Assembly: GCA_009843725.1 (NCBI GenBank)
Contig: VYCX01000429.1
Span: forward strand, 1-11,239
Source: Boseongicola sp. SB0675_bin_26
GTDB taxonomy: Bacteria > Pseudomonadota > Alphaproteobacteria > Rhodobacterales > Rhodobacteraceae
Reading direction: 5' to 3'
DNA length: 11,239 nt
The notes beneath the pieces were generated by a model. The model ran no database searches. It was not told the origin of the DNA and was given only the letters and a program-made list of their open reading frames with translations. Below are positions 1 through 6,727 of the stretch, in pieces (within the stretch, counting starts at the first letter, position 1; each line of letters begins with the position of its first letter). The translations under genes were made by a program, and so were the position numbers.

Positions 1-139
1 ATTTGCATCAGAAAGTTATGGAATGTTAATCTGATTTTCTTGGGACAGCAGTGATCCGTTCAGTGCATTCGTGTCATCCAGCATTATGTCGCGGAATCGC
101 ACGTTTGGCAAAATTCGAGAGATGAAACGTTCGCGAGCG

Positions 140-682
140 CTATTTCCGTCGCGTTTTCTCGGCGAGTCGCGGCATGATCTCCACGAAATTGCAGGGCCGG
201 TGGCGATTGTCGAACTGGAAGGCGAGAATCTCGTCCCATGCGTCCTTGCAGGCGCCGGGGCTGCCGGGAAGCGCAAACAGGTAGGTTCCGTTCGCCACAC
301 CGCCGCAGGCGCGGCTCTGGACCGCCGAGGTGCCGATCTTCTTCATCGAGACCTGCGCGAAGACCGTGCCAAAGGCATCGATTTCCTTTTCGTAGACGTC
401 CCTGTGCGCCTCGACGGTAACGTCCCGTCCTGTCAGCCCGGTGCCGCCGGTAGAGAGGATCACGTCGATGTCATCGCGCTGGCTCCATTCTCGCAGCAGT
501 GCCGCGATATGTGCACGGTCATCGGTCACGATTTCTCGGGCCGCGAGCTCGTGGCCCGCATCCTCGATGCGCTTGGCGAGCACGTCGCCCGAACGGTCAT
601 CCGCCCGGCTTCGCGTGTCGCTGACGGTCAGCACGGAGATGCGAACCGGGATGAATTCCCGGGATTCGTCGACGCCGGTCAT
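140..682 (-). CDS. moaB: Molybdopterin biosynthesis protein MoaB
   Basis: A 180-residue protein of the MoaB/MogA fold, which binds molybdopterin during molybdenum cofactor synthesis in the cytoplasm; archaeal MoaB adenylylates molybdopterin, whereas the exact role of bacterial MoaB is less settled. Visible family marks are VSDTR at residues 20-24, the STGGTG loop with GGTG at 79-82 followed by LTGRDVT, and LPGSPGA at about 138-144 followed by KDAWDEI. Length is normal for MoaB. The ATG start overlaps the TGA stop of the upstream exporter gene by 4 bases (ATGA), which fixes the start and implies translational coupling. It is the last gene of the four-gene overlapping cluster. MogA is the alternative, but size and motif spacing favour MoaB. 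Identity is confident; the link to its neighbours is positional only. Confidence 0.93.
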   Translation of the reverse strand: MTGVDESREFIPVRISVLTVSDTRSRADDRSGDVLAKRIEDAGHELAAREIVTDDRAHIAALLREWSQRDDIDVILSTGGTGLTGRDVTVEAHRDVYEKEIDAFGTVFAQVSMKKIGTSAVQSRACGGVANGTYLFALPGSPGACKDAWDEILAFQFDNRHRPCNFVEIMPRLAEKTRRK

Positions 683-1299
683 GCGCGCCTTCCTTCCAGC
701 ACAAGACGGAGCGCCAAGGTGGCGAAGATGGAAGCGGAAAGGATGCGAAGGGCCTGCTCGACCGTTGGCGTTCGGGCCATCAGGTTGGCGATTCTGCCAG
801 AAAACGCGCCGACGGCGCCGTTGATGACGAATCCTCCGACAGCGATGACTGCACCCAGTATCAGGAATTGCGGCAGAACGGCGCGGTCAGGATCCACGAA
901 TTGCGGCACGAATGCCAGGATGAAAAGGGCGACCTTGGGGTTGGTCAGGTTCACGACCAGCCCGTCCCTGAAGGCCCGTGCATGGCGGATGTCGGGCATG
1001 TCACGCGCGCCGAGCGGCGTACGAAGGGATTTCTGTGCCAGCCAGAGCAGATAGGCGACGCCAGCATATCGGATCACGTCGAACAGGATCGGGTGCTGGG
1101 TAACCAGGTAGCCGAGGCCAAGGCCTGCCAGCGTCACGTGCACCATTGCGCCGGCGGAGACCCCCGCCGAAGCCGCGATGCCTGCGCGCATGCCGGCGCG
1201 TGCACCTTGCGCAAGGCAGAAGAGCATGTCGGCGCCGGGCGTAAGGTTCAACGCCAGTGCAGCCGGAATGAAGGCGACCATGATCAGCGGCTCGATCAC
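679..1299 (-). CDS. LysE/RhtB family amino-acid exporter
   Basis: A 206-residue inner-membrane protein of the LysE/RhtB translocator family, which exports amino acids such as lysine, threonine or homoserine lactone by proton antiport. The sequence is very hydrophobic with about six likely membrane spans. It carries the family signature NLTPGADMLF near residue 18, followed by a glycine/alanine-rich stretch (GARAGMRAGIAAS), and a second conserved block FRDGLVVNLTNPK near the middle followed by AFVPQFV. The start is GTG at 1297-1299; this overlaps the upstream phosphoesterase TGA as GTGA, which supports it over an internal ATG six codons later. Its own TGA overlaps the moaB ATG. The substrate cannot be told from sequence, and nothing in the operon points to one. 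Confidence 0.92.
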   Translation of the reverse strand: MIEPLIMVAFIPAALALNLTPGADMLFCLAQGARAGMRAGIAASAGVSAGAMVHVTLAGLGLGYLVTQHPILFDVIRYAGVAYLLWLAQKSLRTPLGARDMPDIRHARAFRDGLVVNLTNPKVALFILAFVPQFVDPDRAVLPQFLILGAVIAVGGFVINGAVGAFSGRIANLMARTPTVEQALRILSASIFATLALRLVLEGRRA

Positions 1300-1895
1300 G
1301 GTTCAATCTCGAAGACGCGGCCCGAAGGACCGAGATTGCATACCTGGGTCTTGCCGATCTGTCCCGACCGACCCCAGGAATCGTGGATATGGCCGCATAG
1401 CGCCAGCTTTGGCTGAATGCGCTCGATCGCTTCGCGGATGGATTCCGATCCGACGGACATTCCGTTCGACGTCGCATCCGCGACTCCCTTTGGCGGCGAG
1501 TGCGTGACAAGGATGTCGGCGGCCTGGCATCTCTGCAGCATGGCGGCGGCGGCGGCCTCGTCCAGGTCGCATGACCAGGGGCCGAATGGCGTGACGGGCA
1601 CGCCGTATCCGAGGCCGAACAGGCAAAGCCCTCCGGATTCGGTTCCCTCGCCATGAAGCACGATCGTGCCGGCTCGGGTTGCGTCACGAAGTTCCTCCGC
1701 GCTCTCTGCATTTCCTGGCACGACGACCATCGGGCATCCGATGCCGTCCAGCATGCGCATGGCATCGTCGAGCCCTTCCCGCATGTTGCAGAAGTCTCCG
1801 GCCCCGATAACCAGATCCGCGTCCTGGCTCATTGAGACCAGGGCCTCTGCCTTCGCCTTCGAATGGTGCAGGTCGGAAAAGGCGAGCACGTTCAT
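1296..1895 (-). CDS. Calcineurin-like metallophosphoesterase
   Basis: A 199-residue single-domain protein of the calcineurin-like phosphoesterase superfamily, hydrolysing a phosphomonoester or phosphodiester with a two-metal centre. All metal-binding motifs can be read: FSDLHH at the N-terminus (D8, H10), GAGDF (D34), GNAE (N62), THSPPKG (H132) and GHIHDSWG (H169, H171). The third motif is GNAE rather than the classic GNHE, so the usual catalytic histidine is alanine; some small phosphodiesterases, such as those with GNCD, also vary here. No signal peptide is visible, so it is probably cytoplasmic. The ATG start overlaps the upstream glycosylase stop as ATGA. Substrate unknown: nucleotide phosphodiesterase or a general phosphatase are both possible. 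Confidence 0.9.
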   Translation of the reverse strand: MNVLAFSDLHHSKAKAEALVSMSQDADLVIGAGDFCNMREGLDDAMRMLDGIGCPMVVVPGNAESAEELRDATRAGTIVLHGEGTESGGLCLFGLGYGVPVTPFGPWSCDLDEAAAAAMLQRCQAADILVTHSPPKGVADATSNGMSVGSESIREAIERIQPKLALCGHIHDSWGRSGQIGKTQVCNLGPSGRVFEIEP

Positions 1896-2644
1896 CTCCG
1901 GAGCTTGTCCTTGAGGCTGAGAAGATCAGCCCATGTCTCGCGTTTGGCTTCCGGCGTGCGCAGGAGGTAGGCGGGGTGGAACATCGGAAGCGTCGGCTTG
2001 CCCAGGGCCATCTTCCAATTTCCCCGCAGCCTCGTGATTCCGCGCTGTCCGAGAAGCGCCAGGCAAGCGTGGTTGCCCATGGCGACGATCAGGTCGGGAT
2101 CGACGAGTTCGACATGCCGTTCGAGAAAGGGCAGCATCATCTTCATTTCTTCAGGCTTCGGGTCGCGGTTCTGCGGTGGCCTCCAGGGCAGCACGTTGGC
2201 TATGTAAAGCGCCCTTTCGCTGTCGGATTCAGTGCGGAAAAGGCCGATGTGGCTGAACATCAGGTCAAGCAGCTGTCCTGCGCGTCCCACGAAGGGTCGG
2301 CCTTCGATGTCTTCGTCACGCCCCGGGGCTTCGCCGACGATCATCACCCGCGCATTGGCATTGCCGTCCGAGAACACGAGCTGCTTTGCGCCGCGCTTGA
2401 GATCACAGTGCTCGTAGGCTTTCATGGCTGCCCGAAGCGTTGTGAGGTCGAGCGCCGTCGTGGCCGCGGTCCTTGCAGCGGCGACGGGGTCGATGTCCGG
2501 CGCAGCTTCTCGGGCTGGCGCCTGCCTCGGCGGCACTTCCGCCTTCGGCGGCGAGGTCCGGTCGACCGGCGCATCCAGAATCGCTTCGTCCGCACCGCAC
2601 GCGATCTGCCATTCGAGGGCCGCTTTCATTGCCTGGAATTCCAT
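1892..2644 (-). CDS. Family-4-like uracil-DNA glycosylase lacking most Fe-S cysteines
   Basis: A uracil-DNA glycosylase of the family 4/5 type (about 250 residues from the chosen start), which removes uracil from DNA to start base-excision repair. Motif A is GEAPGRDEDIEGRPFVG, then GRAGQLLD, the RPPQNRDP block, and the late HPAYLLR motif with H223. The N-terminal roughly 75 residues form an acidic, then alanine/proline-rich extension absent from compact thermophile enzymes. Family 4 enzymes normally hold a 4Fe-4S cluster with four cysteines; here only one candidate remains (EHCDLKRG, C80). The first CxxC cysteine is replaced, the cysteine before RPPQNR is tryptophan, and the fourth is missing. 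An in-frame TTG at 2678-2680 would add 12 residues. I prefer the ATG at 2642-2644, because the MEFQAMKAALEWQ segment resembles the usual start of relatives. No clear ribosome binding site decides it. Confidence 0.9.
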   Translation of the reverse strand: MEFQAMKAALEWQIACGADEAILDAPVDRTSPPKAEVPPRQAPAREAAPDIDPVAAARTAATTALDLTTLRAAMKAYEHCDLKRGAKQLVFSDGNANARVMIVGEAPGRDEDIEGRPFVGRAGQLLDLMFSHIGLFRTESDSERALYIANVLPWRPPQNRDPKPEEMKMMLPFLERHVELVDPDLIVAMGNHACLALLGQRGITRLRGNWKMALGKPTLPMFHPAYLLRTPEAKRETWADLLSLKDKLRR

Positions 2645-2751
2645 GTTGGCGAAGCTACGCGGGAGCGGTCCCGGGGACAATGCCTGCAGAGCCTTCGGAC
2701 ATGAATTCCAGACCCGGGTTCTGCGGCATGCCCAAGGAGCCCGGACATGTG

Positions 2752-2765
2752 CGGCCTGATGGCCG
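2752..2765 (-). terminator. Weak GC hairpin downstream of plsY
   Basis: CGGCC and GGCCG form a 5-bp stem with a 4-base loop, starting 13 bases past the plsY stop. There is no T-run after it, so it is at best a weak or Rho-assisted terminator or an RNA-stabilising hairpin. Transcription could well continue into the glycosylase gene, which has the same orientation. Confidence 0.2.
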
Positions 2766-2778
2766 GACGGACCGGCGC

Positions 2779-3393
2779 CTATGTCTCATTCCGCGTCACG
2801 CGTGGTTCGGTGCCGTCGACCAGCCGTCGGATGTTGGCGCGGTGCGACCAGAAGACGACAATCGCCATGAAGAATGTTGCCACGACCAATTGGCCTTGCC
2901 CGAGCAGGAAGGCCACTGCCGGCGTGAGTGCGGCGGCCACGAGCGCCGACAGGGAAGAGATGCGGGAGACGAGAAATACGCCGAGCCAGACGGCCATCGC
3001 CGCGAACCCGACCAGGGTGCTGAATCCTGCAAGGGCGCCCAGCAGGGTTGCCACGCCCTTCCCGCCCCGGAAGCCGAGCCAAACGGAAAAGACATGGCCC
3101 AGAAACGCCGCGAGCCCGGCAATCTGTGCGGCGTCCTCGCCGGCAACCGTTCTCGCGACAACGACCGCGACCAGGCCCTTCGCGGCGTCAAGGAGCAATG
3201 TTGTCAGCGCAGCGGCCTTGGAGCCGGTGCGCAGGACATTGGTCGCCCCGATGTTGCCGGATCCGATGCCGCGCGGGTCGGGCAGGCCGAATGCGTGCGA
3301 CACGAGCAGCCCGAAGGGAACTGACCCCGCCAGATAGGCCAGCAAGGCCGTGACCAGGATCTCCGCAATGGACGTGTCGAAGTCCGGCATCAT
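2779..3393 (-). CDS. plsY: Glycerol-3-phosphate acyltransferase PlsY
   Basis: A 204-residue integral membrane enzyme that transfers an acyl group from acyl-phosphate to glycerol-3-phosphate, making lysophosphatidic acid, the first step of phospholipid synthesis; it works with PlsX, which is not in this window. The three conserved loops are clear: GSVPFG at 23-28 with GSGNIGATN at 44-52, the GHVFSVWLGFRGGKGVAT segment at 99-116, and HRANIRR near 184. Several hydrophobic spans lie between them. Length is typical. Two ATG codons stand in tandem at the start (3393 and 3390). The Shine-Dalgarno-like GGGAG lies 4 bases before the first and 7 before the second, so the second may be the true one. It follows the pyrC-like gene after 51 bases, so the two are probably co-transcribed. 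Confidence 0.96.
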   Translation of the reverse strand: MMPDFDTSIAEILVTALLAYLAGSVPFGLLVSHAFGLPDPRGIGSGNIGATNVLRTGSKAAALTTLLLDAAKGLVAVVVARTVAGEDAAQIAGLAAFLGHVFSVWLGFRGGKGVATLLGALAGFSTLVGFAAMAVWLGVFLVSRISSLSALVAAALTPAVAFLLGQGQLVVATFFMAIVVFWSHRANIRRLVDGTEPRVTRNET

Positions 3394-3397
3394 CCGT

Positions 3398-3402
3398 CTC
3401 CC
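3398..3402 (-). promoter_or_regulatory. Ribosome binding site of plsY
   Basis: GGGAG on the minus strand. Its spacing is 4 bases to the first of the tandem ATG codons and 7 to the second, which slightly favours starting PlsY one residue later. Confidence 0.5.
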
Positions 3403-3444
3403 GCCGGGGCAAGCGTGGTGCGGGCAGTGCAGGCTGCAGGCGTG

Positions 3445-4725
3445 TCAGTTCGATGCACCGCCCGGGATCTCCGTCCGTCGGCCTGCAACCCAGGTGCCGA
3501 GAACCCTTCCCTGCAGCCGGGCCTCGTCGAAGGGCGTGTTCTTGGATTTCGAGTGCAGCTTGAACCGGTCAAGCACGAATGGCGCATCGGGATCGAAGAG
3601 AACCAGGTCAGCGGGCGCGTCGATGCCCAGGCGGCCTGCCGCGAGCCCGAGCCGTGTTGCCGGCGAAAGTGACAGGGCGCGCCAAAGCGTCGGCAGGTCA
3701 AGATGGCCTGCATGGAACAGACGCAATGCTGCGGGAAGAAGCGTCTCGAGGCCAATTGCTCCCGACGCCGCCTCCTCGAAGGGCAAGCGCTTCGATTCCT
3801 CGTCCTGTGGCGTGTGCATCGAACTTATGATGTCTATCAAGCCGTTCGCCATGGCGTCCACGACCGCCAGCCGGTCGTCCTCCGAGCGCAGCGGTGGCTT
3901 GACCTTGAAGAACGTCCGGTAGTCGCCGATGTCGATCTCGTTCAGGGTCAGGTGGTGGATCGAGACTCCGGCAGTGATGTCCAGTCCTGCCTGCTTGGCG
4001 CGTTCGAGGCGGCGGAGCGCACGCGACGTGGTCACCTGGTCGGCGTGGTATCTTGCGCCTGTCATTTCGACGACGGCAATGTCACGATCAAGGCCCATTC
4101 GTTCGGCCAGCGGCGAGACCGAGGGAAGCCCCTTGAGCGCCGCGAACTTTCCGCTTGTGGCGGACGCCCCGGACGAGAGTTCCGGCTCCTGCGGATGCCC
4201 GATCACGAGGGCGCCGAGCGAAGCCGCATAGGTCATGCAGCGGGCGAAGACCTTGGTGCTCTGGACGACTCGGTCGCAATCGGAAAACGCCACGGCGCCC
4301 GCATCAAGAAGGAATCCGATTTCGGCCATTTCGCGACCTTCGCGGCCACGGGTCAATGCCGCCATGGGCAGGACGTTGACGGGCGAGGCCTCGTTCGCCC
4401 TTCGGCGAACGAACTCCAGAACCTCGGGCGTGTCGATGGCCGGCAGCGTGTCCGGTCGGGTGACCATTGTCGTGATTCCGCCTGCCGCGGCGGCCATGCC
4501 GGCGGTGCGGAAACTTTCCTTGTGGCGTTCGCCGGGTTCACTGACCTTGACGCCGATGTCGATGATGCCTGGCGCCAGGCACTTCCCGTTGCAATCGATC
4601 CTTTCCGCATCGTCCATGCCTTGCGGACCGACGATGACACCGTCGCGAACGGCCAGGGTTCCGGCCTTGTCGGTCCCCTTCTCGGGATCGATCAATCGGG
4701 CGTTCCGGAAGATCAGCGAGGTCAT
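3445..4725 (-). CDS. Catalytically dead dihydroorotase homologue (PyrC-prime type)
   Basis: A 426-residue cyclic amidohydrolase of the dihydroorotase family, full length and with the family architecture: N-terminal beta segment (MTSLIFRNARLIDPEKG), central TIM barrel, and C-terminal ADLVLFDPD and SKSKNTPFD segments. Active class I enzymes carry DxHVHxREPG; here residues 56-65 read DIGVKVSEPG, so both metal-binding histidines (now G58 and K60) and the substrate arginine (S62) are lost. The second-histidine block reads YHADQVTT, with Q230 in the ligand position, and the canonical TDHAPH is SMHTPQ (302-307), losing the catalytic aspartate. Such proteins are often annotated as dihydroorotase. Established case: in Pseudomonas an inactive PyrC-prime is needed for assembly of aspartate transcarbamoylase (PyrB). 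A structural role with PyrB is therefore the best inference, but no pyrB is adjacent here. plsY follows 51 bases downstream. Confidence 0.92.
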   Translation of the reverse strand: MTSLIFRNARLIDPEKGTDKAGTLAVRDGVIVGPQGMDDAERIDCNGKCLAPGIIDIGVKVSEPGERHKESFRTAGMAAAAGGITTMVTRPDTLPAIDTPEVLEFVRRRANEASPVNVLPMAALTRGREGREMAEIGFLLDAGAVAFSDCDRVVQSTKVFARCMTYAASLGALVIGHPQEPELSSGASATSGKFAALKGLPSVSPLAERMGLDRDIAVVEMTGARYHADQVTTSRALRRLERAKQAGLDITAGVSIHHLTLNEIDIGDYRTFFKVKPPLRSEDDRLAVVDAMANGLIDIISSMHTPQDEESKRLPFEEAASGAIGLETLLPAALRLFHAGHLDLPTLWRALSLSPATRLGLAAGRLGIDAPADLVLFDPDAPFVLDRFKLHSKSKNTPFDEARLQGRVLGTWVAGRRTEIPGGASN

Positions 4726-5082
4726 GGCTGTCAGGTGTCAGAACTGCAACGGAATCTCAAGGGAATTGTCCGGAACGCCTGGCAGCCGTGTGTCGCCTCT
4801 CAGGTGAGACGCATTCACCCTTCGCAGGGCCGTCGCCGGGGCGGTCTCCACCTGCAATTGCGCCAGACCCGAACGCCTCGTCACGTGCCGTCGCGTCAAG
4901 CAGCTCAACTGCCGACTGGCCCGGACACGCCCGATCTGCATGCCGAAGGCGCACCACCCCGTGTGCCCGGGTCCGGTGCGCCGTGGCAGAAGGCCTCGAC
5001 CGCGCGGTTGTGATCGATGTCGGCATGATGGCCGAGACGAGGTCGAAGCTCCTGCGTGATCGCCAGGCATCCAGACGGCAGG
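4726..5082 (-). other. Intergenic stretch with no convincing gene (357 bases)
   Basis: This separates the amine oxidase stop from the start of the dihydroorotase-like gene. All six frames were read. The open frames (for example minus 4738-5070 and plus 4788-5096) are rich in Arg, Ser and Pro, match no family I know, and look like random open frames in GC-rich DNA. No carboxy-terminal remnant of aspartate transcarbamoylase can be recognised. The promoter of the pyrC-like and plsY genes should lie here, but I cannot pick out convincing -35 and -10 boxes. There is no good ribosome binding site before 4725. Confidence 0.5.
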
Positions 5083-5092
5083 TCACCTGCCG
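5076..5092 (-). terminator. GC hairpin spanning the amine oxidase stop codon
   Basis: CGGCAGG and CCTGCCG form a perfect 7-bp stem whose 3-base loop is exactly the TGA stop codon of the amine oxidase gene (5083-5085). No T-run follows, so it is not a standard intrinsic terminator. It could stabilise the 3-prime end or slow ribosomes, or be chance in GC-rich DNA. Confidence 0.3.
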
Positions 5093-6645
5093 GTGAACTG
5101 GCGGTGAATGGCCTCTGCGGCGGCGTGGGCGGCGAGCAGGGCGCCTTCCTGCCATCCGGGCAGCGCGGTCACCTGGTCGCCAGCGAAACGGAACGGCCCG
5201 TCGCCCCGGCGCAGCGTTGCAGCGGCTTGGGGATTGGCGCGCGGCCATCCGCCATGCTGAAAGGGAACGTTCAGCCAGGCGCGGCTGATGCCGCACTCCA
5301 TCTCGCCCGCGTATCCCGGGTGCAGCGGCTCGCCCTCTTCCAATGCGGCGCGAAGGCGCTCCGGTGCCGACATGGCCGAATAGCGCCGCCCTGGCCCCGA
5401 ACTCCAGATATAGGCACCGACCAGCACGCCTTTGGGCCGTTGATAGCCGTTGCACGGATACCAGATCTGGGTGATGTCGCCGTCGGTCCAGGATATTCCG
5501 CCATAGATCGCCGAGTCGTCCTCCCAGAAGCGCCGCCTGGCTTGAAAGGCGACCTTCACCGCCTCGACGAAATCCAGCGATTCAATCGCGGCCCGCATTT
5601 CGGAAGAGAAGTCGTTCGGGATGTCCTTCAGCACGGGCGCGGGGATCGTGCAGATGGCATAGTCGGCCCGGACGGTCCGTTCCGCGCCGTCCGGGCCGCG
5701 ATAGACGATCCGGACCCCGTGGTCCTCGCGTCGGATCTGCTCGACGATGCACTCGTACCGGACGAGATCGCCGATGCGCTCGGCAAAGGCGCGGACGATC
5801 GCGTCCATGCCGCCGACGGGCTGGAACAGGGTCGGGTTCTGGTTGAGGAAATGACTGAAATGAAGCTTGTACGGCCAGAAGTCCGCGCCCAGCAATTCGC
5901 CGAAGTCCAGCCTTTCCTCGGTGTCGCCAGCCTCCAGTCCTGCGTGGACAGTTGCGCCTTGATGGCCGGCACGGTTGGTGCCGGCATAGCTTCGATCTTC
6001 CTTCAATCCGCCGAAACTCGTCAGCATCGCGCGAACGCTCTCCTTGTCGTCCGCCGTCAGTTCCGCGTCCAGGGCACCGCGGTCCACTGCCTTGGCCAGC
6101 AGTTCGGCCACGTAGCCGCGCAGGTCGGTCAACACCCTGCGGGCGACGACCGGCCTGCCGCCGAAGCGCGCACGGTCATGGAAGAGGGCGGCGCGGTTGT
6201 CGTTGGTGAAGACTTCGAGATCGATGCCGAACGCCTTGCAGTATCCGAGCACCGTGCGGTGATGATAGGGAATGCGCGCCGGGCCGAGATTGGCGTAAAG
6301 GTGGTCCTCCGGATCGAAGCAGACATCCTGGCGCATTCCCCGTTCGTTCAGCACATCGCCGCCGCGCGCAGTCTGGTTGCGCCCGCCCGGCCGTTCCGTC
6401 GCCTCGAGGATGGTGCAGTGCCAGCCAGCCCTGGACATCTCCCATGCCGCCGCCAGGCCAGACACTCCCGCGCCCAGAATGACGACATGCCCGCCTTCGC
6501 CGGAGCCGGGTGCAAGATCCAGCGTGGCTGCTTGGGCAGCGCCTGCTCCCAGCATGCCCAGGGCATCCATGGTTCGGTAGACTGCCGCCGATCCGGCGGC
6601 GGCGCCGATCGATCTCAGCAGCGTGCGTCTGGTTGGCTTGCGCAT
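5083..6645 (-). CDS. Tat-exported FAD amine oxidase, L-amino-acid oxidase-like
   Basis: A 520-residue flavoprotein of the flavin amine oxidase family, oxidising an amine or amino acid to the imine with release of hydrogen peroxide and, after hydrolysis, ammonia. The N-terminus is a twin-arginine signal (TRRTLLRS, R6-R7), then a hydrophobic stretch and a likely AQA-A cleavage site near residue 39, so the folded FAD enzyme is probably exported to the periplasm. The dinucleotide-binding motif is VVILGAGVSGL (G58, G60, G63), ending in EATERPGGRN. The C-terminal FAD motif is FAGDQVTALPGWQEGA (477 onward). A GPARIPYHH block near 121 resembles the segment of L-amino-acid oxidases whose arginine binds the substrate carboxylate, favouring an amino acid over a simple monoamine. 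The substrate itself is not determined. It is divergent from the oxoprolinase gene and shares its control region. Confidence 0.9.
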   Translation of the reverse strand: MRKPTRRTLLRSIGAAAGSAAVYRTMDALGMLGAGAAQAATLDLAPGSGEGGHVVILGAGVSGLAAAWEMSRAGWHCTILEATERPGGRNQTARGGDVLNERGMRQDVCFDPEDHLYANLGPARIPYHHRTVLGYCKAFGIDLEVFTNDNRAALFHDRARFGGRPVVARRVLTDLRGYVAELLAKAVDRGALDAELTADDKESVRAMLTSFGGLKEDRSYAGTNRAGHQGATVHAGLEAGDTEERLDFGELLGADFWPYKLHFSHFLNQNPTLFQPVGGMDAIVRAFAERIGDLVRYECIVEQIRREDHGVRIVYRGPDGAERTVRADYAICTIPAPVLKDIPNDFSSEMRAAIESLDFVEAVKVAFQARRRFWEDDSAIYGGISWTDGDITQIWYPCNGYQRPKGVLVGAYIWSSGPGRRYSAMSAPERLRAALEEGEPLHPGYAGEMECGISRAWLNVPFQHGGWPRANPQAAATLRRGDGPFRFAGDQVTALPGWQEGALLAAHAAAEAIHRQFTGR

Positions 6646-6659
6646 CCCGAAACCCCGTT

Positions 6660-6666
6660 CCTCCTT
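6660..6666 (-). promoter_or_regulatory. Strong Shine-Dalgarno upstream of the amine oxidase
   Basis: A perfect AAGGAGG on the minus strand, 14 bases before the ATG, which is longer than the usual 5-9. A GGGG sits closer, about 7 bases before the ATG. No in-frame alternative start lies between the site and the ATG, and the Tat signal begins right at that ATG, so the start stands. Confidence 0.5.
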
Positions 6667-6678
6667 CTTCTCGCGACC

Positions 6679-6707
6679 AAGATCGCTGCCGCCCTTGCAG
6701 CGGTCAA
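6679..6707 (-). promoter_or_regulatory. Candidate sigma-70-type promoter of the amine oxidase
   Basis: On the minus strand TTGACC (6702-6707; five of six to the -35 consensus) stands 17 bases from GATCTT (6679-6684; only three of six to the -10 consensus). A start near 6672 would leave a short leader that includes the Shine-Dalgarno site. The spacing is right but the -10 is weak, so this is a prediction only. Confidence 0.35.
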
Positions 6708-6713
6708 GTGTCC

Positions 6714-6727
6714 TGCAAGCGCTTGCG
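6714..6727. promoter_or_regulatory. LacI/GalR-type operator-like palindrome
   Basis: TGCAAGCGCTTGCG holds a perfect 12-base palindrome (6715-6726) with central CG. It fits the LacI/GalR-family consensus TGNAANCGNTTNCA at every defined position except the last. It lies just upstream of the candidate -35 box of the amine oxidase, in the region shared with the divergent oxoprolinase gene. A related CTTGCAG half-site at 6694-6700 pairs with CTGCAAG at 6713-6719. No regulator gene is present in the window, so the cognate protein is unknown. Confidence 0.45.

Noticed and set aside
16..84. 22-codon minus-strand frame downstream of moaB
   Set aside because: No ribosome binding site and no known family; the first 139 bases are AT-richer non-coding sequence in which I see no clear terminator.
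71..1054. Plus-strand open frame of 327 codons
   Set aside because: Runs antisense through moaB and the LysE-type gene, both identified by strong motifs.
3703..5013. Plus-strand open frame of 436 codons over the dihydroorotase-like gene
   Set aside because: Shadow of the minus-strand gene; it has no family motifs and no ribosome binding site that I can see.
4738..5070. Possible small minus-strand gene between amine oxidase and dihydroorotase-like gene
   Set aside because: The 110-residue product is Arg/Ser/Pro-rich, has no Shine-Dalgarno site, and resembles nothing; it is not a pyrB remnant as far as I can read.
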